Source: Jiella sonneratiae (GTDB lineage: Bacteria > Pseudomonadota > Alphaproteobacteria > Rhizobiales > Rhizobiaceae). Taken from it: 64,000 nt of DNA. The notes beneath the pieces are model-generated. The model searched no databases and was not told where the DNA came from. It saw only the letters and a program-made list of their open reading frames with translations. Below, piece by piece: positions 17,693 to 29,455 of this stretch (its first letter is position 1; each line of letters begins with the position of its first letter). The stretch covers positions 141,995 through 205,994 of the forward strand of contig NZ_JAFMPY010000008.1 of NCBI RefSeq assembly GCF_017353515.1, in the 5' to 3' direction. The translations under genes and the position numbers were made by a program.

Positions 17693-17941
17693 ATGGCGAT
17701 CGAAACCCCCTGCACGAAGATCTGCACCGTCGACCCGGCGACCGGCCTCTGCCTCGGCTGCGCCCGCACGATCGCGGAGATCGCCGGATGGGCGGGCTTC
17801 GAGGCGTCGGAGCGCCGCCGGATCATGGCAGGTCTCGCGGCCCGAAGGGTCCGGAGCCGGCTTCCCGCGGCCGCGGCCGCATCGCACGGCGACGACGCGA
17901 AGGAGCCGGCGGACGGCGCCGGCGGCCGCGATGCGCCGTGA
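17693..17941 (+). CDS. DUF1289 family protein
   Basis: A small protein of 82 residues with the DUF1289 signature [21 protein letters not shown] near its N-terminus, four cysteines that may bind an iron-sulfur cluster or zinc, and a following EIAGW segment. Function unknown. The frame is open back to 17603, but MAIETPCTK at 17693 matches the usual start. Its 3' end overlaps the next gene by 11 bases, so the two are probably co-translated. Confidence 0.82.
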   Translation: MAIETPCTKICTVDPATGLCLGCARTIAEIAGWAGFEASERRRIMAGLAARRVRSRLPAAAAASHGDDAKEPADGAGGRDAP

Positions 17942-18641
17942 CGCCATCCTGTACTTCGTGCTCGGCGGCGTCGCCGTGGCGCTGTTCGTGCTCTTCACCC
18001 GGCACGGCCAGACCATCGCCGGTCTCGACGACGAGACCTTCGGCCGGCTCGCCTATGACTCGATCCTGCTCGTCGGCCTCGGCGCGCTGGTTTTCCTGGC
18101 AAGCCGCCTCCACCTCGGCCAGGTGCTCAGAAGCGCGGTCATCTGGACGGCGGTCTTCGCCCTGCTCATCGGCCTCTACGCCTTCCGGCCGGAATTCGAC
18201 GCCCTGAAGAACCGCGTCTTCGCCGTCCTGATGCCGGGCAGCGTCGTGCCGATCGGCGCGGACGACGGCCATCCGCGGTTCATGGCGACCCGCTCGGCCG
18301 ACGGGCATTTCTATCTCGACGGCGCGATCGACGGCGCGCCGACCAGCTTCATCGTCGACACCGGCGCCTCGGTCGTCGCGATGGACAGCCGCACCGCCGA
18401 AGCGCTCGGCATCGACATGTCGAGCCTGCATTTCACCAACGCGGTGATGACGGCGAACGGCATCGCCAAGGCCGCCCCGATCCGCCTCGCCAGCGTCACC
18501 ATCGGCGGGATCAGCCGCAGGGACGTTCAGGCCGCCGTGACCGAGGGCGAGGGTCTCGACACCGTGCTCCTCGGCATGAGCTTCCTCGAAACGCTCACTT
18601 CCTACGACTTCCGCGGCGACCGGCTGGTGCTGACCGACTGA
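17931..18641 (+). CDS. Membrane-anchored retropepsin-like aspartic protease (TIGR02281 type)
   Basis: A 236-residue protein with hydrophobic segments at about residues 5-22, 42-60 and 68-85, followed by a periplasmic domain containing the aspartic protease motif [13 protein letters not shown] near residues 139-151 and a [15 protein letters not shown] segment near 205. This is the single-domain clan AA protease found widely in alphaproteobacteria; it should act as a dimer. The substrate is unknown. It overlaps the DUF1289 gene by 11 bases. The short C-terminal [10 protein letters not shown] is typical of the family. Confidence 0.85.
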   Translation: MRRDAILYFVLGGVAVALFVLFTRHGQTIAGLDDETFGRLAYDSILLVGLGALVFLASRLHLGQVLRSAVIWTAVFALLIGLYAFRPEFDALKNRVFAVLMPGSVVPIGADDGHPRFMATRSADGHFYLDGAIDGAPTSFIVDTGASVVAMDSRTAEALGIDMSSLHFTNAVMTANGIAKAAPIRLASVTIGGISRRDVQAAVTEGEGLDTVLLGMSFLETLTSYDFRGDRLVLTD

Positions 18642-18668
18642 CCGACTGACCGGGACAGGCCCGGCCGA

Positions 18669-19493
18669 TCAGACGAGGCTCCAGGCGAAGCGCAGGGCGA
18701 CGATCAGAAGGAAGCTGCCGAAGCCGAGCTCGAGCTGGCGGCGCGACAGCCGATGGGCGAGCGACGCGCCGAGCGGCACGGCGAGGATCGAGGCCGGCGC
18801 CACCACGGCGACGGCAAACGCGTTGACGTAGCCGAAGCTCAGGGCCGGCAGCGCCGGCTCGCCCCAGCCGCCGACGACGTAGGTGACGAGGCCGGGAACC
18901 GCGATCAGCGCGCCGACACCGGCGCTGGTCGCCACGGCCTGGTGGATCGGCCGGCCGTAGAGGGTCATGAAGGTGTTGTTGAGGACGCCGCCGCCGATCC
19001 CCATCAGCGACGACAGGAGCCCGATGACGACGCCCGCGACGGAGCGCCCGACCGGCCCCGGCAGGTCGTCGCCGAGTTGCATCGTCAGGCGGCCTATCAG
19101 CATCTTCAGCCCGAGGACGAAGGCGAGCACGGCGAAGATGCCCCGCAGCTCGGCGGAACTTGCGACCGAGGCGAGCAGCGCCCCGGCCACCGCCCCGAGC
19201 GGGATCGGGACCAGCCAGCGCTTCAAAAGCGCCGTGTCGACGGCGCCGCGCTTCAGATGCGAGGCGAGCGAGCGGAGCGAGGTCGGCACGATGATGGCGA
19301 TCGAGGAACCGACCGCGAGATGCATCGAGACCAGATGGCTGACCCCGAGCGCCTCGAAGGTCTGGTAGAGCACCGGAACGAAGATCGCCCCGCCGCCGAT
19401 GCCGAAGAGGCCCGCGAGGAAGCCGGCCGCCGCAGCGGCCAGGAGAAGCGTCAGGACGAGGGGAACGAGGCTCGCGCCGTCGAGGAGGGTCAT
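18669..19493 (-). CDS. TSUP (TauE/SafE) family membrane transporter
   Basis: A 274-residue integral membrane protein with about eight hydrophobic segments and the two internally related TSUP repeats: GIGGGAIFVPVLYQTF in the first half and SLMGIGGGVLNNTFMTLYG in the second. Family members export sulfite, sulfonates or other small organosulfur anions. It is encoded 59 bases downstream of the histidine kinase at 19553 and may be part of the same transcript, which would link the kinase to anion or sulfur stress; that link is inferred from position only. Confidence 0.85.
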   Translation of the reverse strand: MTLLDGASLVPLVLTLLLAAAAAGFLAGLFGIGGGAIFVPVLYQTFEALGVSHLVSMHLAVGSSIAIIVPTSLRSLASHLKRGAVDTALLKRWLVPIPLGAVAGALLASVASSAELRGIFAVLAFVLGLKMLIGRLTMQLGDDLPGPVGRSVAGVVIGLLSSLMGIGGGVLNNTFMTLYGRPIHQAVATSAGVGALIAVPGLVTYVVGGWGEPALPALSFGYVNAFAVAVVAPASILAVPLGASLAHRLSRRQLELGFGSFLLIVALRFAWSLV

Positions 19494-19552
19494 CAGCGGC
19501 GTCTAGCGAATGGGCGGGGCGGTTGCACGCGAAATCGTGCGGGCCCCAGGAT

Positions 19553-21190
19553 TCAGGCGCGCGCCGCCTCGGCCTCGCGCCGCGCGGTCTTCGGCGGCAG
19601 CAGGATCTCGAAACGCGTGCCCGGCTCGTCGCGCTCCGACAGCCGGATCTCGCCGCCATGGGCCTCGACGATCTCGGCCGCGATCGGCAGGCCGAGGCCG
19701 GTGCCGCCCGAGCGGGCCGATCCGCGAAACGCCTTGAAGAGGTTTTCCCGCGCCACCTCGGGCAGGCCCGGCCCGGTGTCCTCGACGAAGAGCAGGAGGC
19801 CGCCCCAGCCGCCCGGCCCCGGCTGCAGCAGCTCGGCCCCGACGCGGATCTTGCGCACCACCACCGAGGGATCCTCGGCAAGCCCCGCCAGCGCCTCGGC
19901 GGCATTGCGGCAGAGGTTGAGGATGACCCGGTGGAACTGATCCGGATCGACGATGGCGAGGAGGTCGTCCGGGACGGCGTTGATCAGCCCGATCTCCGAT
20001 TTCGGATCGACGGTGAGGCTGCCGAGGACGTCGTCGACGAGATGCTTCAGCCGCACCTCCCGGCGCACCGGCGCGGTTTCCACCGCCCGCCCGTAGGCCA
20101 GCACCGACTGGGTGTAGTGCAGCGCCCGGTCGAGGCTGCGCAGAAGCAGCGGCGCGAAGCGCTGCACCGTCGGGTCCTCGATCGTCGCCAGCCGGTCGGA
20201 GATCATCTGGCTGGAGGCGAGGATGTTGCGCAGGTCGTGGTTGATCTTGGAGACGGCAAGGCCAAGGTCCGCGAGGTGGCGCTGCTCGCGCAGCGTCTCG
20301 TTGAGCCGCCGCTGCATAGCCGCGAGTTCCATCTCCGCGACGCCGATCTCGTCGCCGCGCTCGTCCGGGCGGATGATGCGCTCGGAATCCGTCGGGTTGC
20401 CGCCGAAGCTTACCATCGAGCGGGTCATCCGCATGATCGGCCGCACCAGATAGCGGCTGATCGCCGAATAGACGAGGACGGCGGCGAACAGCGCGATCGA
20501 CAGCGACAGGAAGAAGACGTTGCGCGAATAGACCAGCATCGCCATGCGCAGCGGCTTTTCCGACATCACCACCTCGGCGACGAGCGACCCGTCGCCGACC
20601 GCGCCCTGGACGCGCATCGTGCGGTCTCCGCCGAAGAGCAGCGTGTCGAAGGCGCCGAGGATCGTCGCCACCATCGACTGCTCCGTCAGGTCGACCTGGA
20701 TGTCGGGAATGGGCACCATCTCGGCGCGGGCGAGCAGGCGCGAGGCGTCCTTGTCGTTGATCGCCAGAAGCTGGGCGTCCAGCGCCTTCAGGAGCGCCGA
20801 CTCCTGGTTGGGGCCGAGCACCGAGCCGGCGCCGGCGTCGACCTCCTCCGAAGCGAGCCCGGCGACCGCCACGGCCTCGATCTTGGTGGTCAGCCAGTCG
20901 TTGCGGAACTTCGAGACGGAGGGCACGAAGATCAGGACTTCGGCGAGCATGACGGCGAGCGCGGTGATGGCGAGGATGCGCGTCGACAGCCGCCACCGCA
21001 CTTTCGGCACCGGCTCGTCGCCGGATGCCCCAGCCTCCGACCTCGCAGGATCGTCCAAAGAGTGTCCCCGCTCTCGTCCCGCCGCCCTCCCGCGGCGCTC
21101 GAACTCAAATCCGGGCGAACAGCCCGTCCGGTGCTGCGCGTCGGGCCCCGGCTCCCCAGCCGGAATCCTGCGCACAATGCCGGTACTCAT
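19553..21190 (-). CDS. Two-transmembrane sensor histidine kinase with HAMP and variant H box
   Basis: Up to 545 residues. Residues 67-90 and about 250-275 are membrane helices flanking a periplasmic sensor domain; a HAMP-like linker follows, then the phospho-acceptor region AVSKINHDLRNILASSQMISD near residue 316. Here the usual HELRTPL is replaced by HDLRNIL, a variant seen in some rhizobial kinases. ATPase motifs are complete: ILNLCRNAAEAL, EDTGPGLPE, GGTGLGLPIAAEIVEAHGG. The first 60 residues before the first helix are Arg/Gly-rich and low in family character, so the true start may lie further in. A TSUP transporter gene follows on the same strand. Confidence 0.82.
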   Translation of the reverse strand: MSTGIVRRIPAGEPGPDAQHRTGCSPGFEFERRGRAAGRERGHSLDDPARSEAGASGDEPVPKVRWRLSTRILAITALAVMLAEVLIFVPSVSKFRNDWLTTKIEAVAVAGLASEEVDAGAGSVLGPNQESALLKALDAQLLAINDKDASRLLARAEMVPIPDIQVDLTEQSMVATILGAFDTLLFGGDRTMRVQGAVGDGSLVAEVVMSEKPLRMAMLVYSRNVFFLSLSIALFAAVLVYSAISRYLVRPIMRMTRSMVSFGGNPTDSERIIRPDERGDEIGVAEMELAAMQRRLNETLREQRHLADLGLAVSKINHDLRNILASSQMISDRLATIEDPTVQRFAPLLLRSLDRALHYTQSVLAYGRAVETAPVRREVRLKHLVDDVLGSLTVDPKSEIGLINAVPDDLLAIVDPDQFHRVILNLCRNAAEALAGLAEDPSVVVRKIRVGAELLQPGPGGWGGLLLFVEDTGPGLPEVARENLFKAFRGSARSGGTGLGLPIAAEIVEAHGGEIRLSERDEPGTRFEILLPPKTARREAEAARA

Positions 21191-21297
21191 ACGGTTTCCG
21201 GCAGATCACTTCGTGATGCCGGAAACGAAGACGCTCATTCGCCGCGCGGGCTTGATTCGAGCCCCGCTCCGATCGAACGGATCTCGTATCAGGCCCC

Positions 21298-22722
21298 TCA
21301 GCCGAACCGGGCGAGCATGCCGACCAGTCGCCGCACCGAGGGCTTCTCCGTATAGGGGCGATAGTAGACCGTTGCAGCGCGTTTTCCAATTTCCGCGAGA
21401 GTCGGATAGGGCGAAACCAGATCGCGCAGATCCGCGACGCCCATCTTCTTGCCGACGGCGAGAGAGAGCATGTTGGTGATCTCGCCCGCCGCCATGCCGG
21501 CAACGCCGCCGCCGAGAATGCGGCCGCCCTCGCCGAGGACCAGCTTGACGAGGCCTCCGGTGCGGCGTTCCGCCTGGGCGCGGTCGTTCTCGCGATAGGG
21601 CCAGCGGACGACGTCCCTGAGGCTGCCGGCGGCTTTCGCCTCCCGCTCGGTCGGGCCGACCTGGCCGAGTTCGGGATCGGTGAAGGTGACATGCGGCAAA
21701 TGGTCGCGACGCTCGCGGACCGGCAGGCGGAAGAGGATCGGCCGCAGCACGAGGCCGGCCTGATAGTTGGCGACATGGGTGAATTGCGGCCCGCCGGCGA
21801 TGTCGCCGACGGCATAGACGCGGCGGTTGCTGGTGCGCAGGTCCCGCCCGACCTTGATGCCTCGCGCGTCGTAGTCGATGCCCGCCGCCTCGAGGCCGAG
21901 GCCGGCGACGTTCGGCGCCCGCCCCACCGCGACGAGGAGATGGCTCGCCTCGATGGTCTCCCGGCCCTCGTCGGTCTCGATGGTGACGGACGGCCCCCGG
22001 TCGCCGCCCCGGACGGCGACGACCTTGGCCCGCTCGCGCAACGCGACGCCTTCCCCGCGCAGCGTCTCGACGACGACGGCGGCGAGTTCCGGATCGTCGC
22101 GGCCGAGCAGCGCGCCGGCTTCGAGCACCGTCACCCGCGATCCGAGCCGGCGGTGCGCCTGCGCCATTTCCATGCCGATCGGCCCGCCGCCGATGATGAC
22201 GAGATGCTCGGGCCGCTGCCTCAGGTCGAAGATCGTCTCGTTGGTGAAATGCGTCGTCTCCCGCAGCCCCGGAATATCGGGGACGAGCGGCGAGGAGCCG
22301 GCCGCCACGACGAAGCGCCGTGCCTCGACGATCTGGCCGGAGGCGGAGATGGTGCTTTCGCCGACGAACACCGCGTCCGCCTTCAACACGGTGACGCCGA
22401 GGCCCTCGAAGCGCTCGACCGAATCGTTCGGCGCGATCGCCGCGATCACGCCGCGCACGTGGTCCTTCACCGCGGCGAAGTCGATCTCAGGCTCGCCGGC
22501 CGAGATCCCGAAGCGCTTCGCCTCGCGGATCGCCGCGACGTGCTTGGCGGCGGCGATCAGCGCCTTCGACGGCACGCAGCCGTAGTTCAGGCAGTCGCCG
22601 CCCATGGCGCCGCGCTCGACGAGGACGACCTTCACGCCGAAAGCCGCCGCGGCGGCAGCGGTCGTCAGTCCGCCGGAGCCGCCGCCGATGACGCAGAGAT
22701 CCGGCTTCAAGATGGGCGCCAT
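21298..22722 (-). CDS. FAD-dependent pyridine nucleotide-disulfide oxidoreductase (mercuric reductase/LPD-like)
   Basis: A 474-residue flavoprotein with the FAD site VIGGGSGG (residues 11-18), the redox disulfide GGDCLNYGCVPSKAL (Cys44 and Cys49) and an NAD(P)-binding motif VIIGGGPIGMEMAQ near residue 175. The C-terminal dimer domain reads SPYPTLAE where dihydrolipoamide dehydrogenases have HxHPTLSE, so the catalytic His is missing and the enzyme is probably not a lipoamide dehydrogenase. Proteins of this subtype are often paired with TVP38 membrane proteins, and one is encoded immediately upstream here. The electron acceptor is unknown. Confidence 0.87.
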   Translation of the reverse strand: MAPILKPDLCVIGGGSGGLTTAAAAAAFGVKVVLVERGAMGGDCLNYGCVPSKALIAAAKHVAAIREAKRFGISAGEPEIDFAAVKDHVRGVIAAIAPNDSVERFEGLGVTVLKADAVFVGESTISASGQIVEARRFVVAAGSSPLVPDIPGLRETTHFTNETIFDLRQRPEHLVIIGGGPIGMEMAQAHRRLGSRVTVLEAGALLGRDDPELAAVVVETLRGEGVALRERAKVVAVRGGDRGPSVTIETDEGRETIEASHLLVAVGRAPNVAGLGLEAAGIDYDARGIKVGRDLRTSNRRVYAVGDIAGGPQFTHVANYQAGLVLRPILFRLPVRERRDHLPHVTFTDPELGQVGPTEREAKAAGSLRDVVRWPYRENDRAQAERRTGGLVKLVLGEGGRILGGGVAGMAAGEITNMLSLAVGKKMGVADLRDLVSPYPTLAEIGKRAATVYYRPYTEKPSVRRLVGMLARFG

Positions 22723-22806
22723 GCCCGTTCCTCCATGGTGATTGCGGACGCGGCAGGCGCCCGGCAGCAGTCCCGGGATCGTCGGCCCGACCGGGTGCGC
22801 GACGCG

Positions 22807-23625
22807 TCAGGCCCGGCGCCGGCGCAACACGGTCTTCTTCAGGATGACGCCGAGAATGGCGAGGCCGGCAAGGCCGACGAGGGCGATGGTCATTTCCGGC
22901 GTCACCAGATCCTTGATCGAGACGTGCTGTCCGCCGGCATTGACCAGCGCCTGATCGAGGCCGGAGCCGAGGAACGCATAGACCATCGATCCGGGGATGA
23001 TGCCGAGGAAGGTGGTGACGACGTAGGTCGTCAACGAGACGTCGAAGAAGGCGGGCGCGACGTTGACCACGAAGAACGGCAGGACCGGCGTCAGCCGCAG
23101 GAGCAGGAGATAGGCGAAGGCGTCGTCGCGAAAGCCTTCGGCAAAGCGCGCGATCGCCCCGCCGGACTTTCGCCGCAGCACGTCGCCGAAGGCGGTGCGG
23201 GCGGCGACGAAGAGGATGGTCGCGCCGAGCGTCGCGCCGATCACCGTCAGGGTCCCCCCTAGGAGCCAGCCGAACAGGAAGCCCGACGCGACGGTGACGA
23301 GCGAGGCGGCCGGAAAGGAGACGGCGACGAGGCCGGCATAGACGAGGACGAAGCCGATGCCGGCAAGGAGGAGATGCGCCTCGACATAGTCCTGCAGCGC
23401 CTCGCGGCTTTCGAGAAAGGCGTCGAGAGACAGATAGCGGTGGAGGCCGAGGGCATAGGCGAGAGCCAGCGCCGCGACGAGGACGGCGATCGGAAGATAG
23501 CGCGTGTGTCGCTGCGCCGAACCGCCCGCCCCGCCCCCTTCCCGGCCCGCGTCCTCTCTGACGTCGTCGCTCGGAGCGGCGGTCCCGCCTCCGAAATCCC
23601 CGGGCCTGCGCCTTGCAATCGGCAT
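22807..23625 (-). CDS. TVP38/TMEM64 (SNARE-associated, DedA-superfamily) membrane protein
   Basis: A 272-residue inner-membrane protein. After a charged N-terminal tail of about 45 residues come five to six hydrophobic segments. The VTT-domain core is recognisable: FPAASLVTVASGFLFGWLLGG, then LLLLRLTPVLPFFVVNVAPAFF and TYVVTTFLGIIPGSMVYAFLG. Related proteins move lipids between leaflets or affect membrane potential. It is encoded 84 bases upstream of the disulfide oxidoreductase on the same strand and probably functions with it. The start at 23625 was picked from the last Met before the charged tail; a shorter start is possible. Confidence 0.85.
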   Translation of the reverse strand: MPIARRRPGDFGGGTAAPSDDVREDAGREGGGAGGSAQRHTRYLPIAVLVAALALAYALGLHRYLSLDAFLESREALQDYVEAHLLLAGIGFVLVYAGLVAVSFPAASLVTVASGFLFGWLLGGTLTVIGATLGATILFVAARTAFGDVLRRKSGGAIARFAEGFRDDAFAYLLLLRLTPVLPFFVVNVAPAFFDVSLTTYVVTTFLGIIPGSMVYAFLGSGLDQALVNAGGQHVSIKDLVTPEMTIALVGLAGLAILGVILKKTVLRRRRA

Positions 23626-23860
23626 GAGCGGTGGTGTCTCCGGCGTGCGGCCGCCCGGCGGGCGGCCCGAAGCTGTATCGGCGCTTCCCGTGTCATGGCG
23701 ACAACCGGTAAGCGCGGTCGGCAGCGAGCATAGCGACTTCGCTTCTCCGCGCCGCGAGGTTACCGCCTTGGCGCCGTCAAATTTCGAACACGCTTGCGTC
23801 AATTGCGCCGCCCCGGGGTGCAAACGCGGTCGTTTGAAGCCCAAGGGCCGCCGGCGACGC
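23626..23860. other. Intergenic DNA upstream of the TVP38 gene
   Basis: No gene is seen here. It probably holds the promoter of the TVP38/oxidoreductase pair; no clear box was recognised. It merges on the right with the palindromic repeat at 23861. Confidence 0.4.
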
Positions 23861-24022
23861 TTCGATCTCTCCGCCCTTGCAGGGGAGATGGGTGACGACC
23901 CAGAGGGGGCGCCTCGGCGCGAATCTCCGACGGGTCTGTGCCCGGCATGCCCCCCTCTGCCTCCTGAGCCGGTCGAAGGGCGGCATCTCCCCCGCACGGG
24001 GGGAGATCAGGCCAATCGCCCT
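23861..24022. repeat. RIME-like palindromic repeat, copy 1
   Basis: A compound palindrome of about 160 bases. Its left part, TTCGATCTCTCCGCCCTTGC followed by AGGGGAGATGGGTGACGACCC, is mirrored on the right by GGCATCTCCCCCGCACGGGG and GGAGATCAGGCCAATCGCC. Similar copies lie at 34211-34410 and 52281-52425. The arrangement resembles the rhizobial intergenic mosaic elements (RIME). This copy has a longer, diverged middle. It sits between the convergent-looking ends of aglK and the TVP38 promoter region. Confidence 0.75.
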
Positions 24023-24106
24023 CGGCGGCCCCGGCTTTCGGCGCGTGTCCTCACCGACGACCCGGGCCCCGAAGGCCTCCGCGCCGTGCCGTCACGGCGC
24101 CAAACC

Positions 24107-25216
<1,110 letters not shown>

Positions 25217-25220
25217 CCGA

Positions 25221-26936
25221 TCATCCTCCCGATGTTTTCGTGCCGCGGGGACCGACCGCCGCGATGAAACCGTCATGCGCGCCGAGCGCGATCAAATCGC
25301 CCTCGATTCTTCCCGAAAACAGGCCCTCGCCGAGCGGCCGTGCCGTCATATCCTCCGGCAGGGGGAAGGTCGCCGGATGCTCGCCGAGGTTGAAGACGCA
25401 AAGGACGGCCTCCGACCCCTCTTCGCGCAGCATCGCCAGGATGCCGGGCGCGGCCTCCAGAAAGCGCAGCGAGCCCTTGGTCAGGGCCGGCGTGCGTTTC
25501 CTCAGGGCGATCAGCCGCCGATAGAAATTCATCAGCGACGCCGGGTCGTCCTCGAGCTCGGCGACGGCCCGCGGCAGATGCTCGGCCGGGACGGGAAGCC
25601 AGGCCTCGCCGTCGGAGAAGCCGCCATTACGGTTGTCCTTCGTCCAGACCATCGGCGTGCGGCAGCCGTCGCGGGTCCGAACGTCCGGCCACAGCGCGAT
25701 GCCGGAGGGATCGACCATCTTCTCGCGCGGAATGTCGGTTTCGGTGAGGCCGAGTTCCTCCCCCTGATAGAGGCAGACCGAGCCGCGCAGCGTCATCAGG
25801 ATACCGGCCGCGAGCCTCAAAACGTCATCCGGCCGGCCGGGGCCTTCCGTCCAGCGCGTTCCGTGTCGGACGACGTCGTGATTGGAGAAGGCCCAGCAGG
25901 CCCAGCCGTCGGGACCGGCGGCATCGAAGCGCTCGATGACGCGGCGGATGGTTTCCGGCTCGGGGATCGCCCCGGAGAGGAACTCGAAGGCGTAGCACAT
26001 GTGCAGCTTGTCGCCGCCGGAGCTGTATTCGCCCATCAGTTCGATGCCGGTCGTCCGTTCGCCGATCTCGCCGACGGCGACCGCGCCGAATTCGTCGAGC
26101 AGCGCGCGCATCTGCCTGAGGAATTGCAGATTGTCGGGCCGGTTGCGATCGAAGACGTGGTGCTGGAAGTTGTAGGCGTCGGCGCGCGAGGTATAGATCT
26201 CCGATCGCATCGCCTCGGGCAGGGGCGGATTGTCGCGCAGTTCGGCGTCGTGGAAGTAGAAGTTCGCCGTGTCGAGCCGGAAACCGTCGACGCCGCGCTG
26301 CAGCCAGAAGCGCATCTCGCCGAGAAGCGCTTCCCGGACATCGGGATTGTGGAAGTTCAGGTCCGGCTGTTCAATCAGGAAGTTGTGGAAGTAGTATTGG
26401 CGGCGGCGCGAACTCCAGCGCCATGCCGGGCCGGAAAACACCGACAGCCAGTTGTTCGGCGGCGTACCGTCCTCCTTCGGGTCGGCCCAGACGTACCAGT
26501 CGGCCCTCGGGTTGTCGCGGCTCTGCCGGCTTTCCTCGAACCAGGGATGCTTGTCGGAGGTGTGCGACAGCACCTGATCGATGATCACCTTCAGCCCCAG
26601 CCGGTGCGCCTCGGCGACGAGGGCGTCGAAATCGGCGAGCGTGCCGAAGATCGTGTCGACGTCGCGGTAGTTCGAGATGTCGTAGCCGAAGTCCTTCATC
26701 GGCGAGGGCATGAAGGGCGAGATCCAGATCGCGTCGACGCCGAGCGAGGCGACGTGGGACAGCCGCCGCGTGATGCCCGGCAGGTCGCCGATCCCGTCGC
26801 CGTTCGAATCCTGGAAGGAGCGCGGATAGATCTGGTAGAGGACGCAGCCGCGCCACCAGTCGGCCTCGCGCTGAAGGTCGGCGGCATTCGAAGCGGTGGC
26901 GAAGTCGGTGGTCCCGTCGTCCAAGTCGCGCTCCAT
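25221..26936 (-). CDS. aglA: Alpha-glucosidase, GH13 family
   Basis: A 571-residue cytosolic glycoside hydrolase. GH13 conserved regions are all present: the N-terminal [34 protein letters not shown] (region I), [12 protein letters not shown] with the nucleophile Asp near residue 219 (region II), AVGEIGE with the acid Glu near 290 (region III) and FSNHDVVR near 347 (region IV). These fit an oligo-1,6/alpha-glucosidase that splits imported sucrose, maltose, trehalose or similar sugars. Its ATG overlaps the stop of the acetyltransferase gene by one base (TGATG), and aglK follows directly, so it is firmly in the agl operon. Confidence 0.9.
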   Translation of the reverse strand: MERDLDDGTTDFATASNAADLQREADWWRGCVLYQIYPRSFQDSNGDGIGDLPGITRRLSHVASLGVDAIWISPFMPSPMKDFGYDISNYRDVDTIFGTLADFDALVAEAHRLGLKVIIDQVLSHTSDKHPWFEESRQSRDNPRADWYVWADPKEDGTPPNNWLSVFSGPAWRWSSRRRQYYFHNFLIEQPDLNFHNPDVREALLGEMRFWLQRGVDGFRLDTANFYFHDAELRDNPPLPEAMRSEIYTSRADAYNFQHHVFDRNRPDNLQFLRQMRALLDEFGAVAVGEIGERTTGIELMGEYSSGGDKLHMCYAFEFLSGAIPEPETIRRVIERFDAAGPDGWACWAFSNHDVVRHGTRWTEGPGRPDDVLRLAAGILMTLRGSVCLYQGEELGLTETDIPREKMVDPSGIALWPDVRTRDGCRTPMVWTKDNRNGGFSDGEAWLPVPAEHLPRAVAELEDDPASLMNFYRRLIALRKRTPALTKGSLRFLEAAPGILAMLREEGSEAVLCVFNLGEHPATFPLPEDMTARPLGEGLFSGRIEGDLIALGAHDGFIAAVGPRGTKTSGG

Positions 26937-27453
26937 CAGGCGGCGACCTCGAAAGCCGCATGGTAGGTAATCTCGCCGCGTGGCGCCGGCGGGATGAAGA
27001 CGAGGCGCTGCACATACTCGCTCGGCAGACCGCGATAGGTGAGCGCCGGGTCGCTCTCAAAGCCGAAGCGCGAGTAGAAAGCCGGGTCGCCGAGAAGAAC
27101 GCAGCCCTTCGCTCCTCTCTCCTTCAGCCTGCGCAGACCATCGCTCACCAGCGCCGTGCCGATCCCCCGGCGCTGGAGCTGCGGCCAGACGGCAACCGGG
27201 CCGAGGCCGTACCAGCCGTTCTCGCCGCTCCCGACCGAAACGGCCGAGAAGGCGATATGGCCGAGAAGGCCGCCATCCTCGTCGACGGCGACGAGGGAGA
27301 GCGCCAAGGCTCCGGCGGCGCGCAGACCATCGACGATCGCGCCTTCCGTTCCGCCGCCATGCGGGGCTTGCGCGAAGGCCGCCGCGACCAGGGCGCGAAT
27401 GCCGTCTTCGTCCTCCCGTGCTTCCGGCCGCAGGCGAAACGGGAGAGCCATCG

Positions 27454-27457
<4 letters not shown>
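26936..27457 (-). CDS. GNAT-family N-acetyltransferase inserted in the agl operon
   Basis: A 173-residue acetyltransferase of the YhbS type (COG3153-like): LRPEAREDEDGIRALVAAAF at the N-terminus, then GPVAVWPQLQRRGIGTALV with the acetyl-CoA pyrophosphate-binding Q/R-x-x-G-x-G/A motif near residues 95-102, and GCVLLGDPAFYSRFGFES. It probably acetylates a small amine or a protein N-terminus using acetyl-CoA. The ATG overlaps the aglG stop (ATGA) and its own stop overlaps the aglA start (TGATG), so it is translationally coupled on both sides. I do not know such a gene in the classical aglEFGAK operon; why it is here is unknown. Confidence 0.83.
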
Positions 27458-28281
<824 letters not shown>

Positions 28282-28282
28282 C

Positions 28283-29284
28283 TCACCGCCCCCGGCCGCC
28301 GAGGTCGAGCCGGGCGACCTTGATGTAGAACAGGGTGATCAGCGCGATCACCAGGAAGAGCAGGGTCGAGGCGGCCGAGCCGTAGGCGAACTTGTCGAAC
28401 TGGAAGAGGTTTTCCTGAGCGAAGACCGACATCGACTTCGTCTGGGTGTTGTTCGGCGTCAAGACGTAGATGAGGTCGAACACCCTGAGCGCATCGAGCG
28501 CCCGGAAAATCACCGCGACGAGGATCGCCGGGCGGATCAGCGGCAGCGTCACCTTCCAGAACACCTTGACCGGATGGATGCCGTCGATCTTCGCCGCCTC
28601 GTAGACGTCACCGGGCACCATCTGCAGGCCGGCGAGGATCAGCAGCGCCATGAAGGGCGTCGTCTTCCAGACGTCGACGATGATCACCGCCCACATCGCC
28701 GTGTCGGGATCGGCGGTCCAGGCGACCGGCGACGAGATCACCCCGATCGCCATCAGCATGTCGTTGAGGATGCCGAACCGGTCGTTCATCATCCAGGCCC
28801 ACATCTTGGCCGAGACGATGGTCGGGATCGCCCAGGGAATCAGCACCGCGGCGCGCACGAAGGCCCGGCCCTTGAATTCGGCGTTGAGGACGAGGGCGAA
28901 GACCAGCCCGAGCGCGGTTTCGATCGTGACCGAGATCACCGAATAATAGACGGTGTTCCAGACCGCGTTCCACCACTGCGGATCGAACAGCAGACCGAAA
29001 TACTCGCCCTCCCCGTCGCCGTAGTCGACATATTCCCAGTAGTTGCGCAATCCGACGAACTTCGCGGCTTCGATATCCGACAGGCTGGCGTCGGTGAGCG
29101 AGAACCAGATCGTCTTGACGAGCGGCCAGCCGGCGACGAGGGCGAGGACGAGGATCATCGGCGCCAGGAACATCCAGGCCGAGCGCAGCCGCTGGCGCGA
29201 CAGGTCGGAGCGCGGCCGCGCCCCCTCCCGCTCCGTCTGGAGCGCCTTTTCGGTGGGCGGAACACCCGCCTGAACGTTGGCCAT
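28283..29284 (-). CDS. aglF: Alpha-glucoside ABC transporter permease (MalF-like)
   Basis: A 333-residue permease. After a hydrophilic N-terminal tail of about 35 residues come six membrane segments, with the EAA loop YEAAKIDGIHPVKVFWKVTLP near residues 229-249. A periplasmic insertion rich in acidic and aromatic residues (about 75-110) lies between helices 1 and 2. The ATG at 29284 is preceded by GGGAGGAAGCG, an excellent ribosome site. A spacer of 171 bases separates it from aglE. Confidence 0.88.
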   Translation of the reverse strand: MANVQAGVPPTEKALQTEREGARPRSDLSRQRLRSAWMFLAPMILVLALVAGWPLVKTIWFSLTDASLSDIEAAKFVGLRNYWEYVDYGDGEGEYFGLLFDPQWWNAVWNTVYYSVISVTIETALGLVFALVLNAEFKGRAFVRAAVLIPWAIPTIVSAKMWAWMMNDRFGILNDMLMAIGVISSPVAWTADPDTAMWAVIIVDVWKTTPFMALLILAGLQMVPGDVYEAAKIDGIHPVKVFWKVTLPLIRPAILVAVIFRALDALRVFDLIYVLTPNNTQTKSMSVFAQENLFQFDKFAYGSAASTLLFLVIALITLFYIKVARLDLGGRGR

Positions 29285-29455
29285 CGCTTCCTCCCGTCGG
29301 ATGCCATGACACCGAGCGGCTCGCCGGTTCGCCGGTCTCTCGCCTGTCGGCCTTCGTCGTCTCCCGTGCCGCGGGCCCGCCGCGATCGGCCTGCCCCGGA
29401 CCTCTCCCACCGGCTGCCGTCCGGCGGGGCCGCTCCGCCATATCCTAAAGGCGGC

